Of a stretch of DNA of 64,000 bases, positions 12,056-21,710 are shown piece after piece. The stretch covers positions 28,164,423 through 28,228,422 of the forward strand of contig NW_022145597.1 in assembly GCF_000002235.5 (NCBI RefSeq), written 5' to 3'. The stretch's first letter is position 1; every line of letters starts with the position of its first letter. This stretch comes from Strongylocentrotus purpuratus. Taxonomy: Eukaryota > Echinodermata > Echinoidea > Camarodonta > Strongylocentrotidae. Both the position numbers and the translations under genes were made by a program. The notes beneath the pieces are model-generated. The model made no database searches. It was not told the DNA's origin and saw only the letters and a list, made by a program, of their open reading frames with translations.

Positions 12056-12510
12056 TCAGGGGCGTCGCTAAAGGGGGGGGGGGGGGGGGGGGTGGGTTGA
12101 AGTCGGTGGGATTTTTTTATGTCGGTCGGCCAGCAATTTTTTCCCCTTCGAACTGTGACTTTTTATTGGACAAAGAAACATTTTTGAAAATTCAGACAAT
12201 GATTTAGAGTCGGTACAATGAATCGTCTTCTTTTTCTAATAATTTAATGAAACGTTGAAGCTCCTGCACTTCGCGCTAGAGGGGGAGAAACTGAATTCAG
12301 ACAATTAGGGTTAAGAGTAGAGAACGGTATACAACAAATCGTCTTCTTTCTAACTTAACGTCTAAGCTTCCGCGCTGCGCGTGGGATGGGGAAACTGAAT
12401 TCAGACAAGGACTAAGAGTCGAGAACGGTACAACAAATCGTCTTCTTTTCATAATAATTTAATGAAACGTCTAAGTTACCGCGCTTCGCGCGGGAGGCCT
12501 TTCACCCATC
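12056..12510 (+). repeat. GC-hairpin repeat array, isolated copy
   Basis: Begins with CAGGGGCGTCGCTA, which looks like a hAT terminus, then a run of 20 G (12073-12092). About three to four 100-120-bp units of the family seen at 18.8, 32.0 and 59.3 kb follow. Each unit carries TAATAATTTAATGAAACGT, an AAGCTTCC-GCGC core that folds as a small hairpin, a G-rich stretch, CTGAATTCAGACAAGG and AATCGTCTTCTTT. The matching right terminus was not identified. Confidence 0.7.
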
Positions 12511-12559
12511 CCCTCCCCCACGCGCGCTCTTTAAGTGATTCGCTTGCCCTAAGGCGGTC

Positions 12560-13330
12560 CACTGGATGCTAATCTGATGGAAATTTAATGCCCAAAACCC
12601 CTAAGCTTCTGGGGGCTCTTTCGTCCTCTTTGTGCATGGCTGATTGTCAACGAAACGGAGTTAAGTCTTTTGTCAAGTCTGCTCGTCTGCTATGGCAGGC
12701 AACCAGTAAAAACCAATTCGTTTCATCAAATTATGGAAATGCAAGCATTAATCTAAACAAACATAACTTTGTTATTCCTGATTGAGGTGTCGTATGAAAG
12801 GGCAGAAAATAAACTTTCTAGAAATGTGATTTTCTCTTTGAAATTGAGATAACGCCCGCCAAATGACTTTTTGGTACCCTCTCTTCAATTTGTTTTTAAT
12901 CACTCGTGCGTAAAATATGCATCATATGAGTTACATCAAATGAAAGAGGAGGATCTATGCTTTACAAATATATGTCATTTATTAATTATAATTGTGATTA
13001 ATTCTCGGTTTCGTTTTTTTCTGGGACGCACTGTATAGTAGGCCTACTTGCGATATGGGCACATGGTCATTTTCCACGACAACATGAATATATTAAGATT
13101 TATTTCGTTAACTTAGTCAACATCGTAGCTACACCCGTACAAATTAGTGCTCACCACCACCTCCCCCTGATTAAGTTATGATAAAACATCGATAATTCTC
13201 AGTTTCTTTTTTTCTGGGACGCAGAAGACTTTGACATTATCGAACATTACTTCCTTATCAAAGGCAACTTGAAAGTAACAGTATTATACATAAATTAGTT
13301 TCGAAAACTAGCATTAATGGCAAACTAGCT
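12560..13330. other. AT-rich interval, no gene recognised
   Basis: Two similar short passages (TTCTGGGACGCA near 13020 and 13217, each after CTCAGTTT or CTCGGTTT-like sequence) point to an old repeat. No supported coding sequence. Confidence 0.4.
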
Positions 13331-13340
13331 AGGAAATGGC

Positions 13341-13745
13341 CGGAGTTAATATTTCTAAGGCTCAATGGAGGGGGTGCTAGGCTAGATGGAGAGGGTCATA
13401 GGCTGAATGTACTTAGTGCAAGTTTAAATGAAATCATGCTAGGGGATAGATGGAGCTTATATCTCTAAGTCTCAATGGAGGGGGTGCTAGGCTAGATCGA
13501 GAGGGTGCTAGGCTGGATGTAGTTAGTGCAAGTTATGATGAAATCATGCTAGGGGATAGATGGAGCTAATATCTCTAAGTCTCAATGGAGGGGGTGCTAG
13601 GCTAGATCGAGAGGGTGCTAGGCTGGATGTAGTTAGTGCAAGTTTAAATGAAACCATGCTAGGAGATAGATGGAGCTAATATCTCTAAGTCTCAATGGAG
13701 GGGGTGCTAGGCAATTTTAAATGAAATCATGCTAGAAGATATTAT
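13341..13745 (+). repeat. Tandem repeat, about 110-120-bp unit, 3.5 copies
   Basis: Each unit runs from GGAGTTAATATTTCTAAG or a close variant through CTCAATGGAGGGGGTGCTAG, TAGATCGAGAGGGTGCTAGG and ATGAAATCATGCTAGGGGAT. The last copy is internally deleted. Units are very similar, which suggests recent expansion. No conserved reading frame across units. Confidence 0.85.
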
Positions 13746-14127
13746 GGAGTTAATAATTAATGAGCGAGAACACTAACTGAAGTTCTTCAAAATGAAACAT
13801 ACTAGGTATGGGGCTTGTGTGTTGATCACACAATTGTTTAGAACAAGATTGTTTGGAACTAGCAACCTTGATAACTTGGCCAGTATGACGTGACATTTCG
13901 GTACTTTATAATACAGATTATATCTGATATATTGGTAAAGAGTAAAGATTGTGAAAACTTTATGTAAAAATTAGTAACATTACAAAATATGCAAGTAGTC
14001 AGGAAATCCCTTACACGATCTAGGAATAAAGATTGTGATAATGCTCTCGCGCTCTAACTCGCCCCCTCCCCTCTCTCTCTCTCTCTTTCTCTCTTTCTCT
14101 CTCTCTCATTTAGTTTTTCACGTCTAG

Positions 14128-15368
14128 CCCAGGTCGAAATTCCATTAGGATCCGATCCTAATGGACCATCAGAAACCATTAGAGCTATTGGTGTCTAATG
14201 GTTTCAATAGGGAAAGTGAAATGATGGACCCACAGAAACCATTAGAAAATATCTATTGGACCAACACAAACCCACAGAAAAAATGCAGATGGACCAACAG
14301 AAAGCTTCTATTGGACCAGCATCCACCCATGTCTTCTATGGGTTTATGTTGGTCCATTAGATATGTTCTTCTATGATGGGTTTCTGTTGGTCCATTAGAT
14401 ATTTTCTATGGGTTCCTGTTGGTCCACTAGAGATCTTTCTATGGGTTTCTAATGGTCCCATATTCTGAATTCCCTTTTGAAACCCATAGGCCAATGGCTT
14501 CTATTGGTAAATCAATAATGATCAATCAAAATCGATTTTAGCAACTGTCCACCAAAAAAAAGTATATTCTAACCTCAATTGCATTAACTCCATCACATAG
14601 ATCACTTGAAGTGAGTTTAAGAATATCCTTTATTTTAACAGAATGCTTGTACTATTCTATATAATAAACATACATGAATTGTTTCTTGGTTAGTATTTTA
14701 TAGTATTCATTATAATCAATATATCTATTGCTAAAACGTGAATGAAATTGTAACATGATTAAACAAATAATCTATTGGTCATTAGTTGCCAAAAGAAAAT
14801 AAAAATCACAAAATTGATGTACATTGTCATAAGTTGCTTAACAAATTATGATAAATTTAATTTTCTGTGAACACGTATAAAGTAATCATGAATATGCATG
14901 AGATAGATTTAGCTGTTGGTTTCTATTGGTTTCTATTGGACCTATTGGTTTCTATTGGTCCTATCGGTTCTATTGGTTTCTATGGGTCTTATTGGTTTAA
15001 ATTGGTCCTATTGGTTTCTATTGGTCCTATTGGTCCTATTGGTCCTATCGGTTCTATTGGTTTCTATTGGTCTTATTGGTTTATATTGGTCCTATTGGTT
15101 TCTATTGGTCCTATTGGTCCTATTGGTTTCTATTGGTCTTATTGGTTTCTATTGGTCCTATTGGTTTCTATTGGTCATATTGGTTTCTATTTCTATTGGT
15201 TTCTCTGGGTGCTATTGGTTTCTATTGGTTTCTGATGGTTTGAATGGTTTCTATTGGATTCAATTCTATGGGTCCAACAGAAACCAATAGACTCCATCAG
15301 AAACGATTAGAGACCAATAGAATTTTTCCAATGGTCGCTATTGGTCTCTATGGGATTTTCGACCTGGG
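14128..15368. mobile_element. Foldback element FB-B built of ATTGG-rich repeats (1.24 kb)
   Basis: The ends CCCAGGTCGAAATTCC (14128-14143) and its near complement finishing at 15368 form inverted termini. Inside, 14160-14300 is rich in ACCAACAGAAACC and 14330-14470 carries the same motif inverted, making a second-level hairpin. The stretch 14917-15250 is a tight array of GGTTTCTATTGGTCCTATT variants (12- and 24-bp periods), and 15270-15350 carries inverted copies. Two long overlapping open frames in the array (14867-15290, repeating Ser-Ile-Gly-Pro-Ile-Gly) arise because the period is divisible by three. I do not regard them as genes. A target duplication was not resolved. Confidence 0.8.
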
Positions 15369-15644
15369 AGTGACATTCCTAAACATAAGCCTGGTATATA
15401 TAACCAAAACTTGATATTATAGAAGTAAGAGCAGATGTGCCAAAATAACCAAACATCATAATTCGACATGATCGGTATCGGAAGCTCCGACAGAGATGAA
15501 ATGAGACGGAGCCTTATTTGCGTCAACTACATTACATGAGATTGGAGGTGGCTTGCGTTCCAAGTATGGTACATTGCTATCTAAGCGCATTACATTACAC
15601 AAACGTATACAATGCTCGAGGTGCATGCCGGGAAGGCGTATGAA
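15369..15644. other. Short non-coding spacer
   Basis: No repeat or gene recognised between FB-B and the 933-bp direct duplication. Open frames on both strands here are short and without motifs. Confidence 0.4.
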
Positions 15645-15649
15645 AGATA

Positions 15650-16582
15650 ACGTAATGGTATCAAAATATAAGAAAGGAAAACAACTTCAGTTCAAGACAG
15701 TTCAAAATAATGCTGGGAAATGGAAATTAAAATGATACCGTTTTAAAAACCAGTTAGATATGGTTTTTGGACAAGAAGCATGAGATAATTCATTGCGCGG
15801 CAATCTGGACTGTATTTGAAACAGAGCATCCAATATTCCTGATATTTAATAGTATACTGTCAATGAAAAAATATAACTAAAAAAATTAATAATATTGGAC
15901 CTCTTTACCCAAGGCTGTGTGTCTTTGTCGAGCACGAAATGATTCTGCTCGGGTATGCAGGCCAGTTGTTAGCCCATTGGGCTTGAATAGACTTGAATTG
16001 AAAGACCCTTTGTTTCACCTCGCGAAGTTTGGGCGCTTTCATATAAGAAGTAAAACCTTGCCCATCATTGAATTCATGTTGTAAAGTTGTTTACAGACTG
16101 GAAAAGGATAGCATGGGAGTGTACAGAGTGAATAAAAGGAAGAAAGTAGTACTGAAAATGTAAAAAACTTGTTTAACCTGGCAATAAGGGACTCTTGAAT
16201 GTAGTTTAAAAATTGGACATGGCTTTGGGGCTAACGCTACCGGCCACCGGCTACGCTGACGACCGCCAGCTAGCTGACGACCGCGTCAACAACAAAAAAA
16301 AAAAAAAAAAGACCCCCCCCCAAAAAAAAAAAGACCCCCAAAGGGGCTCCCTTACAGTTTTTCCTACACTCAGCTGCTCCCCCTCACCATAGGCTCTTTT
16401 TTAAATTTTTTTTGAGGAATCCATTGACATATTGAGATTTGAAACCCTTTTCCATACATCAACATTACCAACAATAATTATTTTATCACTCTTTGAGTGA
16501 GATAAAAATGGGTTTAACATCAGTTTTTCTTTTTCAAAGATTTATAAAAAAAAAAAGCACTAGCTGGGAGTCGAACCCGATA
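15650..16582 (+). repeat. 933-bp direct duplication, copy 1
   Basis: Nearly identical to 17500-18432 at a constant offset of 1850 bases. The main differences are the A and C run lengths near 16290-16335 and isolated substitutions. It starts at CGTAATGGTATC and ends at GTCGAACCCGATA, the last bases lying in a tRNA-like T-arm. No open reading frame shared by both copies looks coding. The two copies do not start TG and end CA, so long terminal repeats of a retrotransposon are unlikely. Confidence 0.9.
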
Positions 16583-16625
16583 CCTTCCAGTTGCCAGGCG
16601 TTTGCCTATCCACTAGACCAATGTG
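16558..16625 (-). tRNA. tRNA-like sequence 1 (pseudo-tRNA or SINE head)
   Basis: Read on the minus strand it has an A-box-like TGGTCTAGTGGATAGGC and a perfect B-box GGGTTCGACTCCC with tRNA-like spacing. The outermost three base pairs of the acceptor can form, but the rest of the acceptor and the anticodon stem do not pair well, so a functional tRNA is unlikely. The 3' part of this sequence is present again at 18411-18430 at the breakpoint of the 933-bp duplication. Confidence 0.4.
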
Positions 16626-16858
16626 TCACACTGGTAATCTCTATGTATTTTTTCATATTGATACTTATTGTTGTAGATGTAGCAAAAGAGGTATTCTAAC
16701 TAATTCAGAGAGTTCCTTGTTAAAGAAAGAGTATCAAATGTTATTTTCTCCTTTGTTGAGGAGGTGGGGGGGGGGTGTCCCCTTTAAAAAAGGAGATAGA
16801 CACGTCAATATCATGGGGTAAAGAAAAAAAAAAAAAAAATAACATGAGGTATAAAGAA

Positions 16859-16932
16859 GAAGCTGGGAGTCGAACCCGAGTATACATTGCATTGTGAAGC
16901 GATCAGTCTTATCCACAAGACCACTTTGCCTC
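16859..16932 (-). tRNA. tRNA-like sequence 2, possible Val(CAC) pseudogene
   Basis: A 74-nt minus-strand sequence. The acceptor GAGGC pairs with GCTTC through one G-T pair. The D-arm GTCTT/AAGAC is perfect around GTGGAT. An anticodon-like loop contains TTCACAA with a stem carrying one mismatch and an enlarged loop, and the B-box GGTTCGACTCC is intact. It is closer to a tRNA than the 16.56-kb relative, but the T-stem has a C-A mismatch. Most likely a tRNA pseudogene or the head of a SINE. tRNAscan-type folding would decide. Confidence 0.4.
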
Positions 16933-17499
16933 ACTGCTACTAACTGGTTTGCTTCTTGGTCTTATAGCACTTTCTGCATGTTAATGACTTTAATATGTTG
17001 ATTTACTGATTTAACGATTTCGGGATGCATAATTATTCATATTTTTGCAGTCCGATGTTGTCAAGATTGCCCGTAAATGTTTTCTTTCAGTTACTGATAT
17101 TTCTGATATAATAGTGAAGTTTTATGTTATTTTCATTTATTTTGCAAACTGCTGACTTAAACTTCAAGTGATATGACAATAGGCCACTGCCCTGACATAG
17201 CATAATGAACAGAACACGGATCTATTCCATTTAGGATGTGCTACGAATTCTATAACGGGGCACCAATGAATAGGGAAGCTTGGCTATTCGATTCCGTGTT
17301 CAATAGCTTGCACCTGCAATGTTTGAATAGTTATGTAACACATTATTCAGCTCTTTCTGACATGGCATCAATTAATGAATTGAAGAAAAAAAACCCGACC
17401 CTCCCTTCATTGACGGAATATTTTTGTCAATTGCGAGGATTACATGAGAGGTAATAATAGCATTCCTGACATTGCAACAATGACCGCATTATTTGGATG
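16933..17499. other. Spacer between the two 933-bp copies
   Basis: The plus-strand open frame 17236-17454 (72 codons) has no recognisable domain. No other feature supported. Confidence 0.35.
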
Positions 17500-18432
17500 A
17501 CGTAATGGTATCAAAATATAAGAAAGGAAAACAACTTCAGTTCAAGACAGTTCAAAATAATGCTGGGAAATGGAAATTAAAATGATACCGTTTTAAAAAC
17601 CAGTTAGATATGGTTTTTGGACAAGAAGCATGAGATAATTCATTGCGCGGCAATCTGGACTGTATTTGAAACAGAGCATCCAATATTCCTGATATTTAAT
17701 AGTATACTGTCAATGAAAAAATATAACTAAAAAAATTAATAATATTGGACCTCTTTACCCAAGGCTGTGTGTCTTTGTCGAGCACGAAATGATTCTGCTC
17801 GGGTATGCAGGCCAGTTGTTAGCCCATTGGGCTTGAATAGACTTGAATTGAAAGACCCTTTGTTTCACCTCGCGAAGTTTGGGCGCTTTCATATAAGAAG
17901 TAAAACCTTGCCCATCATTGAATTCATGTTGTAAAGTTGTTTACAGACTGGAAAAGGATAGCATGGGAGTGTACAGAGTGAATAAAAGGAAGAAAGTAGT
18001 ACTGAAAATGTAAAAAACTTGTTTAACCTGGCAATAAGGGACTCTTGAATGTAGTTTAAAAATTGGACATGGCTTTGGGGCTAACGCTACCGGCCACCGG
18101 CTACGCTGACGACCGCCAGCTAGCTGACGACCGCGTCAAAAAAAAAAAAAAAAAAAAGACCCCCCCCCCCCCCCAAAAAAAAGACCCCCAAAGGGGCTCC
18201 CTTACAGTTTTTCCTACACTCAGCTGCTCCCCCTCACCATAGGCTCTTTTTTCAATTTTTTTTGAGGAATCCATTGACATATTGAGATTTGAAACCCTTT
18301 TCCATACATCAACATTACCAACAATAATTATTTTATCACTCTTTGAGTGAGATAAAAATGGGTTTAACATCATTTTTTCTTTTTCAAAGATTTATAAAAA
18401 AAAAAAGCACTAGCTGGGAGTCGAACCCGATA
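17500..18432 (+). repeat. 933-bp direct duplication, copy 2
   Basis: Second copy of 15650-16582. Its right edge falls inside the tRNA-like T-arm and is joined directly to segmental copy A (sequence TTGTTCACTAGTTGTTATG also at about 31606 and 58862). The junction therefore combines two independent rearrangements. Confidence 0.9.
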
Positions 18433-19575
18433 GTTGTTCACTAGTTGTTATGTTGTTTCCATTTACCCTTTTTAAAATTCATGTCATTGTATCTTTATGT
18501 TTATTTTTTTTCACTCATTTTATTTCCTGATATTTCCTAAAACATTTTTCATTTTTGTTTTATTTAAAAGCTGATGTAGGCCTATGTCACTGGCGTACTG
18601 GTGGAGGGGGGGGGGGGCTTGGGGGCGCTAGCCCGCCAATAAAATCCAACCATGACTTAATTTTCAATTTCATACAAGTAATTTATAAATGTTCGTGATA
18701 TCACATGATTTTCAACAAATTCGCGTTTCTCCATTTCTGTTGCAAATTTACACATTCCAAAATAGCCAGGAAGAGCATATATTTTGTATAGGCACTAATG
18801 GGCCTAATTAGTTGCCGTTTCCAATAATTTAATGAAACGTAAAAGCTTCCGCGCTACGCGCGGGATGGGCGAAAATGATTTCAGATGTGGATTAAGAGTA
18901 ATAATCAAATAAAACCTCAAAGCTTTCCCGCGTCGCGCGGGAAGGGGAAAACTGAATTCAGACAAGGACACGATACAACGAATCGTCTTCCTTCTCTAAT
19001 AATTAAATGAAACGGTAAAGCTTCCGCGCTTCGCGCGGGATGGGCGAAAACGAATACAGACAAGGATTAAGAGTAATAATTTATTGAACCATCAAAGCTT
19101 CCGCGCTTCGCACGGTAGGGGGGAACTGATTTCAGACAAGCACACGATACAACGAATCGTCTTCATTCTCTAATAATGTATTGAAATGTAAAAGCTTCTG
19201 CGCTTCGCGCAGAATTGGGCGAAATTGAATTCAGACAAGGATTAAGAGTACTAATTTAATGAAACGTCAAAGCTTCCACGCTTCGCGCCGGAGGGGGGGG
19301 GGGGACTTAATTCAAACAAGGATTAAGAGTCGAGAATGGTACATCGAATCGTCTTCTTTCTCTAATAATTTAATGAAACGTCAAAGCTTTCGCGCTTCGC
19401 GGGGAGGGGGAAACTCCTCCCTCCCTGCATCCAACCCCTTGGCTACGCGCTTAGGGAGGAGGTGCAACCTGCCACACGCTTGGTTGCTTTGATCCATTGC
19501 CGAAAATATTTTGGCACCTATCCCCCCCCCCCCCCCCCCCCCCCCCCCAACCACGGATACAAATCGACACCCTTG
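18433..19575 (+). mobile_element. CAAGGGTGTCGAT element, left-truncated copy in segment A
   Basis: Right portion of the same element that is complete at 31024-33250 and 58293-59866. It ends in ATCGACACCCTTG followed by the target duplication GACTGGGG (19576-19583). It contains seven units (about 18820-19410) of the GC-hairpin repeat, spaced alternately by about 80 and 105 bases, and a 27-base C run at 19522-19548. Its left half has been replaced by the 933-bp duplication. Confidence 0.75.
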
Positions 19576-20060
19576 GACTGGGGTAATAAGAAATTCATTT
19601 GAATAAGTTACGACTGTTTTCATATTCCCATAGAAATAAGAGCTCTCCTCGTTTCATGTCAGTGACGAATTCAGCACTAGATGGAGCCAGCATGTTGACG
19701 CCCCTTGTTTTGTACTTTATGGATCAAAATGAAACGACGTTTCAAAAGAGGAGAGCTCTTATTTGGGAACATGAAAACAGTCGTAACTTGTTTCATAAAT
19801 ATTCTCTTATTACCCCGGTCCCTGCAATTAGTCCCTGAACTATTGCACATTAAAATGTAATGACTTTCCAGTAAATTGAACAATTCAATTAAATGAAAAA
19901 AGGCTTAAGTGAACATAAATATTTTTTATGGGAACAAGTTAGACAAAAGTGCTTACTATAACCTTTTTAGTTTTTTTTCTTTTTTTAAACCCAGATTATG
20001 CTGGCGTCAAAACGCACACGCCGACACAAAATCACAGACAGACACACTCTCTCAAAATTT
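19576..20060 (+). mobile_element. FB-A foldback, centre and right arm (segment A)
   Basis: Contains inverted motifs GAGCTCTC and the pair ACGACTGTTTTCAT / ATGAAAACAGTCGT around a centre near 19680. The right arm continues through CATTAAAATGTAATGACTTT, GATTATGCTGGCGTC and a CACAGACAGACACAC end. The matching left arm is seen in segments B and C. Short open frames on both strands are by-products. Confidence 0.7.
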
Positions 20061-20232
20061 GTCGATCAATTCTATTAGTGCTTCACTCGGTATTCTTAAT
20101 CCTTGAAGTCAGGATGTGTCTCTTTACTGTACGTATTTTCACGCGGAAGCCCTTATTGGATTTTATAGACTTGGGTATTTTAGCGATCGGTGATCTGGCG
20201 ACATTTGATCCGGGATTTAATGCGTCCGAGAT

Positions 20233-20292
20233 AAAGGGCTAGGGTTAGGGTTGCATTCGGGTTAAAGGTTAGGATAGGGTAAGAGTAAGATA
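20233..20292 (+). repeat. Degenerate TTAGGG-like tract
   Basis: The string GGGCTAGGGTTAGGGTTGCA is followed by several GGTTA and GGGTAAG variants. It is present in all three segmental copies (also near 36381 and 60538). It is interstitial and degenerate, so it is not a telomere. Confidence 0.6.
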
Positions 20293-21374
20293 TCACTTTT
20301 GGTCTAGAGTTGAAGTTAGGAATTCGGTCAGTGTCGGATATTGACTGTGAAACAATATTGTCATCGTAAAAGTCCTCTAACAACCGATCAGGAGATAAAA
20401 GGGAGGTCTTCTTGTTTTAATCAATTAATTAAAATATCAGCGTCTTTTTGTATTTGATTTAATGTATGATAAAGAATTTCGTTTTTATCATCATAACCTT
20501 TAAAAATTCATGTTCATTGACTAAATATTTCAGCATGTATTTATCTATTTCCCCAGTCTTTGTATAACACCCGGCTCTATGTACGGTTTCCCTGCCTTTG
20601 CCTCTCCCCGAAAATCTAGATTTTAAATTATAGTTTTGTCTAAGTTAAGCGTATATCCCTAATTTGAGTAGTAACGACATGCGGGACGGATCTATCAAGG
20701 TAGGAAGTAAAATACATGATTATACATTACAATCTCAATCAATGGAAACAAATATAAAAGCATAATTTAAATTAAATATTGATAATTATGACTGGCTTCT
20801 GGGGCAATGTATTGTTTGGGTTCGGAATATTATCTTGTCATTATGAAATGTTGAGTTCTTGTTCAATCTGTTTTCTGGATCAGATCTACTACCCAATCGT
20901 GCTTACTGTGATAAATGGAACCGGTCTACCAGGTATACGTCTATAATATTTGTTTTTCTTTCTCAGTTTTATTGACTGCTGAATATCGATCAGTTTTTAC
21001 CTCTGTTTTTTTATATTAACAATATTAATAGAAATCCTTACAATAATAACCTTTTGAACTGAAGTGTTGAACTAAATTTTGCCAAAAAATATTGCCGAAA
21101 ATATCTTAAAACAAGCAGAAAGACCGATTTGTCACTTCATATTCAGGGGGGTAACACGTGACCCTTTTTACGCGAAAGCTCTAACAATCATACACAAACA
21201 CAATCTCAAGATGAAGTGACTTAAAACAGTTAAAGATTTATCATTCAGGACAGAAAAATTGAAGATTTTTGCCTGACTTGCATTCATTGGAATAACTCGA
21301 TATTGTTCGATTACGGAGTACCGATAGTCTCTTATCCGCTGTTAGTCAGAAAATGATGCTTTATATCTTCAGAG

Positions 21375-21405
<31 letters not shown>

Positions 21406-21421
21406 TTTGTGTGTGTGTGTA
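21375..21421 (+). repeat. C31 run plus (GT)n in intron of copy 1
   Basis: A run of 31 C followed by a short GT repeat. The paralogous positions carry about 18 C (37519-37537) and about 12 C (61678-61689) with GT tracts of other lengths. Confidence 0.85.
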
Positions 21422-21662
21422 AATGCATTGATATACATGTAAACAGTTCTCGGTATAGTACGTGTAGTACAATTGCCAATTATATCCACTTTGCACGTTT
21501 AAAATCAAGGTGATGTGGCGGATGCAAGATTCATTAAACAGTGTAGGGTAAATATCACCAAATTCGATATTCTACTCATTTCACCGTGCATTCTATTTAA
21601 AATTATTATAAAAAAACAACAAATGGGGTATACTTTGTTTTTCGCAAGTTCTTACCGCGGTG

Positions 21663-21666
<4 letters not shown>

Positions 21667-21708
<42 letters not shown>

Positions 21709-21710
21709 CT
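21667..21710 (+). repeat. (CT)n forming the polypyrimidine tract of exon 2
   Basis: A nearly pure CT microsatellite ends in TTTTTCTCCACAG immediately before exon 2. The paralogous tracts at 37806-37904 and 61951-61992 differ in length and purity. Confidence 0.85.

Noticed and set aside
14867..15290. Two overlapping open frames of over 120 codons encoding Gly/Ile/Pro/Phe repeats
   Set aside because: The DNA is a 12/24-bp tandem repeat, so any stop-free frame stays open. Two frames are open at once, which indicates repeat arithmetic rather than coding.
15650..18432. LTR retrotransposon with 933-bp long terminal repeats
   Set aside because: The repeats do not start TG or end CA, the 917-base interior has no gag/pol or polypurine tract, and the right edges lie in a tRNA-like sequence.
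19949..20242. 97-codon hydrophobic open frame repeated in the segmental copies
   Set aside because: It runs through the FB-A right arm and a splice-less region. The frame is not kept in segment B, and no motif is visible.
20233..20292. Telomere or interstitial telomere array
   Set aside because: Only two or three exact TTAGGG words and many variants. Present at the same place in each segmental copy.
20788..20932. Longer first exon starting at ATG 20788 (MTGFWGNVLFGFG)
   Set aside because: The equivalent stretch in the otherwise intact copy 2 has an in-frame TAG at 37028-37030, whereas the AG just before 20884, 37031 and 61187 is kept in all copies as a splice acceptor.
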